Of a stretch of 9,710 nucleotides of DNA, positions 1 to 8,185 are shown piece after piece (position 1 is the stretch's first letter; each line of letters begins with the position of its first letter). A program made the translations under genes and the position numbers. Source of the DNA: Saprospiraceae bacterium (GTDB lineage: Bacteria > Bacteroidota > Bacteroidia > Chitinophagales > Saprospiraceae). Below the pieces are notes generated by a model, which was not told the DNA's origin, did not search any database, and saw only the letters and a list, made by a program, of their open reading frames with translations. The stretch spans positions 1 to 9,710 of the forward strand of contig JACMMM010000252.1 in assembly GCA_014379065.1 (NCBI GenBank). Direction: 5' to 3'.

Positions 1-2984
1 AGGACAGAACTGGGGTCAATGCAAGCTTGTATTGGGCGCACATTGGTAATTTCCAATTCCCGGAGCGGACGGTTTCTAACCGTGACGTTTACGGTATCGT
101 TGTTTGGCTGCTGGTCGCCTGTTTTGGTGGCGCTCAGTTCAAAATTGTAAATGCCGCCCATTACGCTGAGGTCTTCTGTGCTCGCAAAGGTGTGTTCGAT
201 CGTTGCGCTCGCTGCCACAACTCCGGGATAAACCTCTGTATTCCAAGCCCCTCCGTTCAAACGATACGCCAATTCCAATCCAGATTGATTTGTTAGTCCA
301 AAATTCCGGAAGCTCATTTTGATGGGCTCAGCCGCGGTCAGGTTCTGGCTGGAAACGGGTGCTATCAGGGCCAATGCACCCACGTCAACCGGCAGTCGTA
401 TCGGGGTGCAGATGTTAAACTCCTGAGGCTCCTGGTTTGCCGAAAAAGCTTCGAGGATCACGTCGCCAAAAATGTTATACAAGCGGAAATGCCCCTGCCA
501 ACTAAACGTGGAAGATTTCAGTATAACCTTGTAACAGGTATTGTCGTCGCTGCAAATCTGGGTCAAAGTCTGCCCGGCGCTCAATTCGCCTGATGAAAGC
601 AATATGTTAGCCAGGTTGCGCAATTCCCAGTTCAACACCCCAAAATCAGTTTCTGCTTGAGCGGTCAGGTAGGTACCATCGAGGTTTCCGGTAAATTTAA
701 AGGGCGGGAGACTGTCGTTGGATGTGCGTTCGTCTTGTACTCCATTGGGCAAGGAGGTAAAGATTCTCATGTTGTTGAGGCCGTTGACGATGCCCGTGGC
801 GTGCAGGTCAATCGTATCGCGTTCGCCAGCAGCAAGGTTTCCCGTCCAATTGTATATGTTAAACGGTTGCGCATTGATCCGCCAATGGACATTCGCGCTG
901 TGCATGGGCAGGCCAGAGGCGTTGCGGATGATAATGCCAAAGTCCGTTTCCGACCCGCACACAAGACCTGGGAGGTTGTATCTTCCAACAGCGGCCACGT
1001 CGTTGGAGGTCAGTTTTTGTACCACTGCATCCAACGTGTCATTTCTGACAAACTGATCCGGTTGCCAGTGCGTGATGATACGAATATGGTAATCTTTACC
1101 GACCACTGGCAAGTCAAGCGTGGTAGCAAAGGTGTAGTCCAGATATTCTGTGGGCTGAATGGTGACGGGCACATTCTCTGTAGCCACAAAATTTCCCTGA
1201 AAATAAATGGAAGCTGAAAAACCTGACACATTCACGAGGCCAGCGTTGTAAAATTTGACCTTTACCTGTTCCCCGTTCCCGAGCAGTGCTGATGTAGCAG
1301 GGGATATCAAGGCGTGAGGTTTAATGTCGTAGGTGTCAATTTGCAACCTGAAAGAGCCAATACGTGTGCCCCAGGGTGCTCCTTGTGGCTGATATTCTCC
1401 TGTAAACCAAAAGGTTCTGCCATTTTCGGGATCTACACTCATATTGCTGTAATCGCCCCAGCGGTTGTCACCCTGATGGCTTTGCCCCCCGGCTACAAGC
1501 GTATATTCTTCCAAAGGCATGTCGCCAAGTGGATCGTTAGGCCGTCTTCCTGTGATGTAAAGGCCAGGGTTGAGAAATTCGCTTGCCCCTGAGTACCCTA
1601 GCGCAATATTGCCTGCTTCATCGGTGCAAATGGTGCCCATAAAACGGTTGGTGACCAAGTCGGGGGCATAAGTGCCTTCCTGATAAATTTGCCAATCGCC
1701 GCCGCCTTGTTTGCGGAGCTCGTACCAGCGCACTGCTGCGTCGCCACCATCACCTACCTGATCTGAAACATCGGTAACATGGTTGAATACCACCGATTCA
1801 TAGGTCCCGAAATTGCGGTATGGCGCTCGGTACATGATGATATTTTCCAAAGATGTGATGCGCGGTGCACCGGGGTCTGGTTGTTCAATACAATCAAAAA
1901 GGCCACTAAAGCAAACCCTTGTTTCAAAAGGGGTAGGGAACAGTTGGTCCGGCCCCGTAAGGCTGCTCTGGGCCGGATTGTCCCAGTCAACATCTACTTT
2001 CCAAATCTGCAAATGATCTTGGCCGCCGTCCCAGCCATCGTCGTACACGCGGAAAATGTACCCAGGGCTACCCGCAGGGGGTGGCGGACCGCCTTCCCAG
2101 TCAGCGCCGGTGGCCGGTTGATAGGCAATGGCTAGGTAATTGGGCATTTCAAAGCGGTATAGGTCAAAAGTCTGCTCACCCGCCAACAGTGCTGAACGCT
2201 CCAGTGCATAGCCGGAACAATGGTTGCCGTTTGAAATTTCGTTCACCGTGATAAAATAAGCATTGGGCCACACATACAATTTTGGGTAGTCGCCAAACCC
2301 AAGAGTTTGGAAGCGATAGGCTTTCCAGCTCCCGGTTGGGTCACTGTTGTCAGATATGGCGATCAGGAGTTCGTTGGTAAAAAAGCCTTGCAATTCCATG
2401 ATCAGCCATCGTTGGGCATCTTGGTCGTACTGTACAATTGGGTCGCCGATGCTTCCTGAATTTACTTGATTCCAAATGGTACTGCTAAGCAAAGGACCGA
2501 GCACCGATTGCCCCGTCAATTTGTCCCAAACCTGTAGCCACGACCCTCCGTTGGCGTTCGTCATCTGCACATAGTGGTTTTTGCCGATGTCGCCCGTTGG
2601 GTCTGGGGGCGTGACGGCGCCATCCCGTATGCCGTCAAAATTTAACCCTGGGATAATTTCTTCCCCGTCTTCACGATCCCTAGCGTTGTTTTTGGCGAGT
2701 GGGTCACCATTCTTTGGGAGCGGGTCGGGGTTGTTTTGTTTGTTGGCAAAGAAGTAGTTGCGTTTTTGTGCCAGTTTGCCTGGCGCTTGCTTGGGCGGTG
2801 TTGTCAATTGCTTCAAATCGCGCAAAGCTGGAATGTTCCCAAGAAACACGCCCTTAGACACCGTGGGCGGATAGGATTGGGGCGGGTCGTCTTGCCGGAT
2901 GGTGTTGCCAATCGGCAAGTTATTTTGGGCAAAAAACGTAGTCGTAAATGAAAAAAACAGGCAAAGAGTAAAGAACTGTCTCAT
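1..2984 (-). CDS. Large secreted propeller/CARDB-type surface protein, partial at 3' end
   Basis: The reading frame is open without interruption from an ATG at 2984 to the left edge (about 994 codons), so the C-terminus is missing. Residues 1-19 form a signal peptide (MRQFFTLCLFFSFTTTFFA, then QNN). Residues about 100-550 are a propeller-like region typical of large Bacteroidota secreted proteins: it contains IGDPIVQYDQ, FGDYPKL near residue 232, and WGDYSNMSVDP followed by FWFTGEYQ and WGTRIGSF near residues 508-550. Next come CARDB/Ig-like modules at about 555-645 and 655-745, a TDFGVLNWEL...CYKVIL module at about 760-850 resembling C-terminal modules of Bacteroidota secreted proteases, and another CARDB-like module at about 865-970. 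No catalytic residues are visible. A T9SS sorting domain beyond the edge is expected but not seen. It probably acts in adhesion or as an exported surface protein. Frame continuity was checked by hand at the start, around 1440-1640 and at 3-360. Confidence 0.85.
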   Translation of the reverse strand, partial: MRQFFTLCLFFSFTTTFFAQNNLPIGNTIRQDDPPQSYPPTVSKGVFLGNIPALRDLKQLTTPPKQAPGKLAQKRNYFFANKQNNPDPLPKNGDPLAKNNARDREDGEEIIPGLNFDGIRDGAVTPPDPTGDIGKNHYVQMTNANGGSWLQVWDKLTGQSVLGPLLSSTIWNQVNSGSIGDPIVQYDQDAQRWLIMELQGFFTNELLIAISDNSDPTGSWKAYRFQTLGFGDYPKLYVWPNAYFITVNEISNGNHCSGYALERSALLAGEQTFDLYRFEMPNYLAIAYQPATGADWEGGPPPPAGSPGYIFRVYDDGWDGGQDHLQIWKVDVDWDNPAQSSLTGPDQLFPTPFETRVCFSGLFDCIEQPDPGAPRITSLENIIMYRAPYRNFGTYESVVFNHVTDVSDQVGDGGDAAVRWYELRKQGGGDWQIYQEGTYAPDLVTNRFMGTICTDEAGNIALGYSGASEFLNPGLYITGRRPNDPLGDMPLEEYTLVAGGQSHQGDNRWGDYSNMSVDPENGRTFWFTGEYQPQGAPWGTRIGSFRLQIDTYDIKPHALISPATSALLGNGEQVKVKFYNAGLVNVSGFSASIYFQGNFVATENVPVTIQPTEYLDYTFATTLDLPVVGKDYHIRIITHWQPDQFVRNDTLDAVVQKLTSNDVAAVGRYNLPGLVCGSETDFGIIIRNASGLPMHSANVHWRINAQPFNIYNWTGNLAAGERDTIDLHATGIVNGLNNMRIFTSLPNGVQDERTSNDSLPPFKFTGNLDGTYLTAQAETDFGVLNWELRNLANILLSSGELSAGQTLTQICSDDNTCYKVILKSSTFSWQGHFRLYNIFGDVILEAFSANQEPQEFNICTPIRLPVDVGALALIAPVSSQNLTAAEPIKMSFRNFGLTNQSGLELAYRLNGGAWNTEVYPGVVAASATIEHTFASTEDLSVMGGIYNFELSATKTGDQQPNNDTVNVTVRNRPLRELEITNVRPIQACIDPSSV

Positions 2985-3055
2985 GCATTGAATAGATTGA
3001 TGTTAATTTCTAAGCGAAGGACGTGGGGATAAATCTGGAGCGCAATCCATTTTTA

Positions 3056-3102
3056 GGGCGGCAATGTAGGGGGAAAAGTTGGGGCACAAGGGGGGATTTT
3101 GG
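3056..3102 (+). other. Clustered G-runs, possible G-quadruplex
   Basis: Four runs of G lie close together on the plus strand: 3056-3058 (3 G), 3069-3073 (5 G), 3081-3084 (4 G) and 3090-3095 (6 G), with a further GG at 3101-3102. Loops are 10, 7 and 5 nt. The cluster sits 72-120 bp upstream of the minus-strand start at 2984, so it would be on the non-transcribed side of that gene's promoter region. One loop is longer than the classic limit of 7 nt, so this is only a candidate. Confidence 0.3.
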
Positions 3103-3142
3103 CGAAACGTCTGCTAATGGCTTTAGCATATACCCGTAACGA

Positions 3143-3182
3143 CAATGGTTGCTCCCGGCAAAATCACCGAAAGCAACCATTG
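3143..3182 (-). terminator. Stem-loop downstream of the lipoprotein gene
   Basis: CAATGGTTGCT (3143-3153) and AGCAACCATTG (3172-3182) form a perfect 11-bp inverted repeat with an 18-nt loop. It lies 22 bp past the stop codon of the minus-strand lipoprotein. The T-tract after the stem on that strand is poor (TCGTT), so it may be a weak terminator, an mRNA-end stabiliser or a protein-binding site. It lies upstream of the next minus-strand gene and probably separates the two transcripts. Confidence 0.5.
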
Positions 3183-3204
3183 CACGAAATATTCCACAAA
3201 AAAG

Positions 3205-3954
3205 TCATTTCTGCTCTGCAATGCGCGGCAGATCTTCAACATTGACTAAACCAGCATTGCTCCTGTATTTAGCCAATTCGAGATCGGTAGGCATAGCGAC
3301 CCGGATTGTATCTGGATTGTCTTCGGTGGCAGTATCCACTACTTGACGGGTAGGAAAAGGCAAATCAGCCTTTTCGCCAAGTGGGGAACTCAGGTATTGA
3401 AACCGGATGCCCTGAGGTGTTAGTTGAAGCGTGGTGGTTTGCCAATACTTCGACCCAAGTGCTTGAATATTAAAGAAATATACGTCTTCTTGTTTTCGCA
3501 GCACCAAGGCGCACGGAGTGGGAGATCCCGAATCTTCGTCATATAGTACAAATCTTCCCTTCGAAGGCTCTACGTGATAGCGTAATTTAGGGGAAGCCAA
3601 GTACTGGTCGCCCATGCGTTTTACTAAAAACGAAAATTGTGGGCCGCTGGAGTCTGATTGGATCGCAAAAAGCGAGTCGTTTCGGACGAAGGCATCTCGA
3701 CAAGTCTCAAGGTCTTTTACCAAGAAAAAAATCTGAGAGCTCAACTCCCATGCTGCGTCTTTAGGAATGAACTGGATGCGCCGATACTCTTGGAAAATAC
3801 TGCTGGAATCTTTGGCTTTGAGGTAGGTGCCTACAAGATTTCGGGGGAGCGTTTTGATTTCTTGCCCTCCATTGGGCAAGGGTTGTTCAAATTCGAGCGA
3901 GCTGCATTGGCTGAAAAAAAGGGCGAAAGCAAGGAGCATTAGGGCGTTTTTCAT
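3205..3954 (-). CDS. Predicted outer-membrane lipoprotein, unknown function
   Basis: This encodes 249 residues starting at the ATG at 3954. The N-terminus is a short lipoprotein signal: a basic start (MKN), a hydrophobic stretch (residues 4-14) and FSQC, with the lipidated Cys at position 17. The mature protein begins CSSLEFEQ; the acidic residues after the Cys loosely resemble surface-export signals in Bacteroidota lipoproteins, but that is weak. An LVGTYL motif at about residues 41-46 is reminiscent of the start of small lipocalin-like barrels, and the body alternates hydrophobic and polar residues as beta-rich proteins do. No family was recognised. The gene is divergent from the T9SS cargo at 4166 and lies upstream of, and in line with, the large secreted protein starting at 2984. 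The 220-bp gap and stem-loop between those two suggest separate transcripts. Confidence 0.8.
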   Translation of the reverse strand: MKNALMLLAFALFFSQCSSLEFEQPLPNGGQEIKTLPRNLVGTYLKAKDSSSIFQEYRRIQFIPKDAAWELSSQIFFLVKDLETCRDAFVRNDSLFAIQSDSSGPQFSFLVKRMGDQYLASPKLRYHVEPSKGRFVLYDEDSGSPTPCALVLRKQEDVYFFNIQALGSKYWQTTTLQLTPQGIRFQYLSSPLGEKADLPFPTRQVVDTATEDNPDTIRVAMPTDLELAKYRSNAGLVNVEDLPRIAEQK

Positions 3955-4027
3955 AGAATACGGTTGATTGTTTTAAGGAAAACGAAGCCAGTTTTGGAAA
4001 ATTGTTTTATGGAAAAATGTATTGCCC

Positions 4028-4057
4028 TACCCCCATTGGGGTACAGTACGCATACTG
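4028..4057. promoter_or_regulatory. Two abutting small inverted repeats in the divergent intergenic region
   Basis: TACCCC (4028-4033) and GGGGTA (4038-4043) form a perfect 6-bp stem around CATT. Immediately next to it, CAGTA (4044-4048) and TACTG (4053-4057) form a 5-bp stem around CGCA. The pair lies between the divergent starts at 3954 and 4166, about 75-105 bp from either gene, a plausible operator position. Function is not known. Confidence 0.3.
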
Positions 4058-4115
4058 AAACATTCGGGTTCACGACATATTTGGATTTTCCGACCACAGG
4101 CAGGGGAAGCTTCTT

Positions 4116-4123
4116 TACGTTTG
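4116..4123 (+). promoter_or_regulatory. Bacteroidota -7 promoter element (TAcgTTTG)
   Basis: TACGTTTG matches the Bacteroidota consensus TAnnTTTG exactly and lies 42 bp before the ATG at 4166. No convincing -33 TTG element was found at the usual 19-21 bp spacing. The same octamer occurs before the gene at 8215. Confidence 0.45.
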
Positions 4124-4165
4124 TCCTAACGTCAAGAAATAATATCTCAACCATCACATCATCCT

Positions 4166-7100
4166 ATGTTATTACCATCCACACGAACCGTGGTTGTGCT
4201 TGCATTCCTATTGCACAACACCCTGGCATTCTGCCAAAACCCTGATTGCCCAACCCCTACTTTTTTCAAAACTTTTGGCACTGAAACCCATACGGAGTAT
4301 GGCAGTGTGCTCACGCGCAGCGGCGATGGCAATCTGTACCTCGCAGGCCGCAACGCGGCCAATACCTTTATTCAAAAAACAAGCTTGGCGGGCGAAGTAA
4401 TTTGGATGCGCGAGTTCCGAATCAGCCCATTTGAGCCCGTCACACCCATCCAGATTTTTGAGGACTCAGAAGGGATGATCGTTGGTTGCGGCACCCAAAT
4501 CCAGTTTGCAGGCGCTAGCCGAGGGTTTGTTTTCCGTTACGATCCAGTGGCTAATTTGTTTTTATGGGCGCACCCGATCTCAAGCAGCAATCCCTTGGCA
4601 GCAGGTATTTTGGAAAAAACGCCTGGTGGAAGTTTTGTTTACTATCAAAACTCTGTGCTGTCGGACGGGGAAACGGATATTGAGATCCTTGATTTGGAAA
4701 GGGTTACGGGGAACATCATCCCTGCATTCGCCAGCCGCTATGAGCATATTTCCTACGATGTGCTGGTAAAGATGGTAACGGTGAATGGGTCGCTCTACGG
4801 CCTGGGCTCGGTGGAAGGGCGCGACAGTTTCGACAACTCGGCCCGGCGGCTAATGCTCGCGCGTTTTGACCCGGTAAACGGTATGCCGATTTGGGCGCAA
4901 TTAAGCCATGATAACACGACGGCACAAACTGATTTCCTTGCGCGTGACCTCCTCGTAGACGGTGATGCGCTGCTGGCCGCATACGTTGTAGATGAAGACG
5001 TTAACGATAATCCAGACACGCAGCCAAACGTCATACACTTACAAAAAACCGACTTGGACGGCAACATCCTCTGGATAAAAAGATATGCGTGGTTCACCTC
5101 GATTTTGCGGGTCATATCTGTGCCTGACGGGTATGTTTTGTCTGGCCAACGTAGTTTCAACAGCAAATACTTTGTCTTTAAAGTAAACAAAAACGGGGAT
5201 TTTGTCTGGGGAAGAAACCTTGATTATGGCCCAGTCTCAACGCCCAACACCCTTTCTCATGGACCTGATCAATCCGTGGCCGTGGCCGACTCACTGTATT
5301 TTACAGGGCTTGCTACCACGGGCTTCGGAGATGTCCTTTTCTGGAAAATGCTCGCTGACGGCACCATGGCAGACTCTTGCGGGTATGTTGAGAACCTGGT
5401 GCTCGAAGTAACGGACGTGCAAAACCCTGTAAAGACACCGATCAACCTCCAGCAACTTCTCAGCACAGCCCAAGCGGCAAACTCAAATGAACCTTGGACG
5501 ACCAATACTTTGGAGGAACATTTGGTTTGCCCGGATTGCTCGGTGCCCAATCCTTGTCCGGAAGGGAATGACTTTGTGATAGATATTAATAACATTAGTT
5601 GCTCGGGAGGCTTTATAAACATGAGTCTTAGCATTTGCGAACTGGCGGGTGGAGCGCTTCCTGATTTGAGCATTACTTTTTACAACGCCAACCCTTATAC
5701 GGAAGCTGCCGACAAAGTGGCCGTTTATGATTTCAGTTCCTCTAATTCAGACAGTTGCGCCACCGTGCAATTGACAAATTTGGACAACCTGTTTGGGTCT
5801 AATGCGGTGCAAAATGGCCTTCAAATTTTTGCAGTGGTAAATGATTTTGGCAATACACAAACGCCTTTTTTGCTCGACGACTTCCCGCTTTCTGATTTAG
5901 AAGAATGCAATTATTTCAATAATTTAGACAGCATTACCGTCCAATTGCCCACTGCCCCAACGCTCAATTTGGGGGCCGACCAATCCATCTGCTCCAACGA
6001 ATCCTATACCATCAATGCTGGCCCAGGTTTTTTCAAATACCAGTGGTCCAATGGTGCAAGCACACAATCTACCACCGTTTCTTTTGCCGGGCAATACCGT
6101 GTAACTGTGACGGATGCTTGCGGTTTCAGGCAATTTGACACCGTTGATATCCAAGTAAAACAAATACCCTTAGTGCTGGATAACGGCGAATTCTGCCCGG
6201 GGAAATCGGTCACCGTGCGCGGGTTTACCTTTGATCAAGTGGGTACTTTTCAAGAAATTATCCCGGGCATCAATGGTGATTGTGATACTTCCGCCACCAT
6301 TACCATCAGCCAACTACCATACGAGGAACGCATTGAAGTGATCCATTTCTGTCCCTACGAGACCGTCACCATCAATGGCATTGTATATGAAGATTCGGGA
6401 TTGGTGCGCGACACGGTTGCTTCTGCTACTACTTGCGACACCATTGTATTTTATTTCCTCGACGAACTCCCCTTCCCTTTCCGCACTTTCCATTTTGATA
6501 TCTGTCCCGGCGATTCTGTGACCTTCAATGGTCAAGTGTACACCGATACGCTTTCCTTCACGGACACCTTGTATAGTACTGGGGCGGGTTGTGATACGGT
6601 GGCGTTTGTTTCGATTGGCTTTTTGCAGCATGTGGAGTTAAACCAAACCATTCAGTTCTGTCCCGGCACCTCAGTAGAAATTGACGGACAATCTTACAAT
6701 CAGCCTGGTACAGTTACGGCTACCCTGCCCTCCACCACCGGCGGATGCGATACGCTGGTGACCTATACCTTGGAGCACCTGCCCTTGCTCACACGCGCAG
6801 AAACCGTGGCGTTCTGTCCGGGCACTTCGGTAGACATAGGCGGGCAATCTTATACTCAGCCCGGAACAGTGATACTTACCCTACCCGGCACAGCAGGCGG
6901 TTGCGATACCATTGTCACCTATACGCTACAGTTCGCACCACTCCCTGCCAGATCCGAAACCTTGGAATTTTGTAAAGGCGAGAGCATCACCCTTGGGGGG
7001 CAAACCTATACGCAGCCTACCACCGTCACGCTAACAGCCCTAGGTACAGGCAACAACTGCGACACACTGGTGACTTACACCCTGCAATTCCTCACACCTC

Positions 7101-8086
7101 CGCCGTCATCCATGAGTTTGGTTTGCCCGGCTACAGTGAACGTGGCTACCACCCCCGGCACAGGCCCCATTCCAGTGACTTATAGCGCTCCCGTGGCTAC
7201 CAGCAATTGTGTTTGCCCCGGCAATGCGCTGAGCTTGACCAGTGGTGCTGCTTCAGGTGGACTCTTCCCGGTGGGCAACACACAAGTGTGCTACAGCGCT
7301 AAAGACAGTTGCGGCTCGGTTGCCAATTGCTGCTTCATCGTCACAGTGCGCGAAGAATTGCCTTGCGACACGAAGACAAACGGCTGTATTAAATACGAGC
7401 TGCTCAGTATCACGGCCAATGCAGAAAAAGAACGCACCTACAAAATCCGTGTGACGAACAGCTGCGCTAACAAGTTGATCTACACCGCTATTCAACTACC
7501 TGACGGTTTCAGCGCCGTAAGTCCGGCCAACAATTCTACCTACACTTCGCCGGATGGTCGCGCGTACACAGTGCGCAATCCAAACTATTCGCCGTTCTAT
7601 TCCATCCGGTTCAAATCCGTGACCGACAGCATTGCCAATGGGCAATCGGATGTGTTAACCTACACCTTGCCAGCGCAGACAAATCCAACCTTTATCAACA
7701 TTACCACGCGATTGGCGACGCAGAATTTCTATGCGGCACACCTTAACACGTTCAACTGCCCGATTGGTGTGACGCCAACCAGCAATCGGAACGCGGATGA
7801 AGATTTGACAACTTTTGAAAAGTTGTCAAATCTCGGCGGTATCCTGCTCTTCCCCAACCCAACAAACGGCGAACTTTTTGCCGACTTGTCGCAATGGCAA
7901 GGCCAGGATCTGAACATTCAGATTTTGGATAGCCGGGGCATGCGCACCCAGTCCTTCTCCATGAATGCAAGTAGCGAAGCCCAGCAGATTCCTTTGGCGA
8001 GCCAATTGCCTTCGGGGCTTTATTTCCTTGAAATTGTGACGGAGAATGGGGAGAGGGAAGTGGAGAGGTTTGTGTTGGAGCGGTAG
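4166..8086 (+). CDS. Multidomain T9SS cargo protein with six tandem ~52-residue repeats
   Basis: This encodes 1306 residues. Residues 1-24 are a signal peptide (hydrophobic VVVLAFLL, ending near AFCQN). Residues about 30-420 contain propeller-blade-like units (for example GDGNLYLAGR, KTDLDGNILWIKRY). Residues about 455-597 are CARDB-like and about 598-665 are PKD/Ig-like (LGADQSIC...YQWSNG...YRVTVTDACG). Residues about 670-985 hold six Cys-containing repeats. A HYR-like domain follows at about 987-1063 (PVTYSAP, LFPVGNTQVCYSAKDSCG), then an unassigned beta-rich stretch at 1067-1210. The C-terminus (about 1226-1306) is a type A T9SS sorting domain: LLFPNPTNG, then LPSGLYFLEIVTENG. The protein should be exported by Sec, carried across the outer membrane by T9SS and anchored or released at the surface. 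No enzyme motif is visible, so adhesion or matrix function is likely. The ATG follows a -7 promoter box by 42 bp, and a strong terminator follows the stop. Confidence 0.92.
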   Translation: MLLPSTRTVVVLAFLLHNTLAFCQNPDCPTPTFFKTFGTETHTEYGSVLTRSGDGNLYLAGRNAANTFIQKTSLAGEVIWMREFRISPFEPVTPIQIFEDSEGMIVGCGTQIQFAGASRGFVFRYDPVANLFLWAHPISSSNPLAAGILEKTPGGSFVYYQNSVLSDGETDIEILDLERVTGNIIPAFASRYEHISYDVLVKMVTVNGSLYGLGSVEGRDSFDNSARRLMLARFDPVNGMPIWAQLSHDNTTAQTDFLARDLLVDGDALLAAYVVDEDVNDNPDTQPNVIHLQKTDLDGNILWIKRYAWFTSILRVISVPDGYVLSGQRSFNSKYFVFKVNKNGDFVWGRNLDYGPVSTPNTLSHGPDQSVAVADSLYFTGLATTGFGDVLFWKMLADGTMADSCGYVENLVLEVTDVQNPVKTPINLQQLLSTAQAANSNEPWTTNTLEEHLVCPDCSVPNPCPEGNDFVIDINNISCSGGFINMSLSICELAGGALPDLSITFYNANPYTEAADKVAVYDFSSSNSDSCATVQLTNLDNLFGSNAVQNGLQIFAVVNDFGNTQTPFLLDDFPLSDLEECNYFNNLDSITVQLPTAPTLNLGADQSICSNESYTINAGPGFFKYQWSNGASTQSTTVSFAGQYRVTVTDACGFRQFDTVDIQVKQIPLVLDNGEFCPGKSVTVRGFTFDQVGTFQEIIPGINGDCDTSATITISQLPYEERIEVIHFCPYETVTINGIVYEDSGLVRDTVASATTCDTIVFYFLDELPFPFRTFHFDICPGDSVTFNGQVYTDTLSFTDTLYSTGAGCDTVAFVSIGFLQHVELNQTIQFCPGTSVEIDGQSYNQPGTVTATLPSTTGGCDTLVTYTLEHLPLLTRAETVAFCPGTSVDIGGQSYTQPGTVILTLPGTAGGCDTIVTYTLQFAPLPARSETLEFCKGESITLGGQTYTQPTTVTLTALGTGNNCDTLVTYTLQFLTPPPSSMSLVCPATVNVATTPGTGPIPVTYSAPVATSNCVCPGNALSLTSGAASGGLFPVGNTQVCYSAKDSCGSVANCCFIVTVREELPCDTKTNGCIKYELLSITANAEKERTYKIRVTNSCANKLIYTAIQLPDGFSAVSPANNSTYTSPDGRAYTVRNPNYSPFYSIRFKSVTDSIANGQSDVLTYTLPAQTNPTFINITTRLATQNFYAAHLNTFNCPIGVTPTSNRNADEDLTTFEKLSNLGGILLFPNPTNGELFADLSQWQGQDLNIQILDSRGMRTQSFSMNASSEAQQIPLASQLPSGLYFLEIVTENGEREVERFVLER
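6185..7120 (+). repeat. Six tandem protein repeats of 51-52 residues inside the T9SS cargo
   Basis: The first Cys codon of each unit is at 6194, 6350, 6503, 6659, 6815 and 6971, giving spacings of 52, 51, 52, 52 and 52 codons. The shared pattern is (F/I)C-P-G-x-S-V-x-x-x-G-x-x-Y, then a second Cys 28-29 residues later in CDT, then an aliphatic strand such as VTYTL. Units 4 and 5 are closest (FCPGTSV, GGQSY/DGQSY, QPGTV, GGCDT). Similar C-P-G...NGCDS repeats are common in giant secreted proteins of Bacteroidota. Two Cys per unit could form one disulphide per module; this is inference. Confidence 0.85.
7801..7833. repeat. Perfect 33-nt palindrome embedded in frame in the T9SS cargo gene
   Basis: AGATTTGACAACTTTT (7801-7816) is the exact reverse complement of AAAAGTTGTCAAATCT (7818-7833), around a single central G at 7817. 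It encodes DLTTFEKLSNL in the linker between the unassigned beta domain and the sorting domain (FPNPTNG starts at 7850). The reverse strand, read in one frame, encodes the near-identical DLTTFQKLSNL. A perfect 16-bp arm is not expected by chance inside a coding region. It may be a REP-like or palindromic mobile element tolerated in a flexible linker. Confidence 0.9.
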
Positions 8087-8090
8087 GTGT

Positions 8091-8125
8091 AAGTGAGGAG
8101 GTGACTTGAAGTCTCCTCATCACTT
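8091..8125 (+). other. Imperfect stem-loop just after the T9SS cargo stop codon
   Basis: AAGTGAGGAG (8091-8100) can pair with CTCCT (8113-8117) and CACTT (8121-8125), leaving a 3-nt CAT bulge. It starts 4 bp after the stop codon and 10 bp before the main terminator. It has no T-tract, so it is more likely a 3'-end structure than a terminator. Confidence 0.35.
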
Positions 8126-8134
8126 CGAGCACTG

Positions 8135-8172
8135 ACCCGTCCTATGGCATTGAGCCGTGGGACGGGTTTTTT
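8135..8172 (+). terminator. Strong intrinsic terminator after the T9SS cargo gene
   Basis: ACCCGTCCTATGGC (8135-8148) pairs along its full length, allowing two G-T wobbles, with GCCGTGGGACGGGT (8154-8167) around an ATTGA loop. A run of six T (8167-8172) follows. This is a textbook Rho-independent terminator 48 bp past the stop codon, and it isolates the secretion block from the downstream gene. Confidence 0.92.
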
Positions 8173-8185
8173 ATGCAAAATACAT

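Noticed and set aside
657..1217. 186-codon plus-strand frame
   Set aside because: It lies wholly antisense to the large minus-strand secreted protein, whose frame translates into recognisable CARDB-like domains; the plus frame has no family resemblance.
1779..2135. 118-codon plus-strand frame
   Set aside because: Antisense shadow of the propeller-like region of the minus-strand gene, with no signal, domain or promoter of its own.
4166..4240. Lipoprotein signal in the T9SS cargo (Cys at residue 23 after LAF)
   Set aside because: Phe directly before the Cys does not fit a lipobox; a normal signal-peptidase I site near the same place is more likely.
5269..5673. 134-codon minus-strand frame
   Set aside because: Antisense to the T9SS cargo gene in a region where the plus frame clearly codes; composition is that of a shadow frame.
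6185..7120. CRISPR-like regular spacing of about 156 bp
   Set aside because: The repeats are protein-level units of 52 codons with diverged DNA, inside one open reading frame, not identical short repeats with unique spacers.
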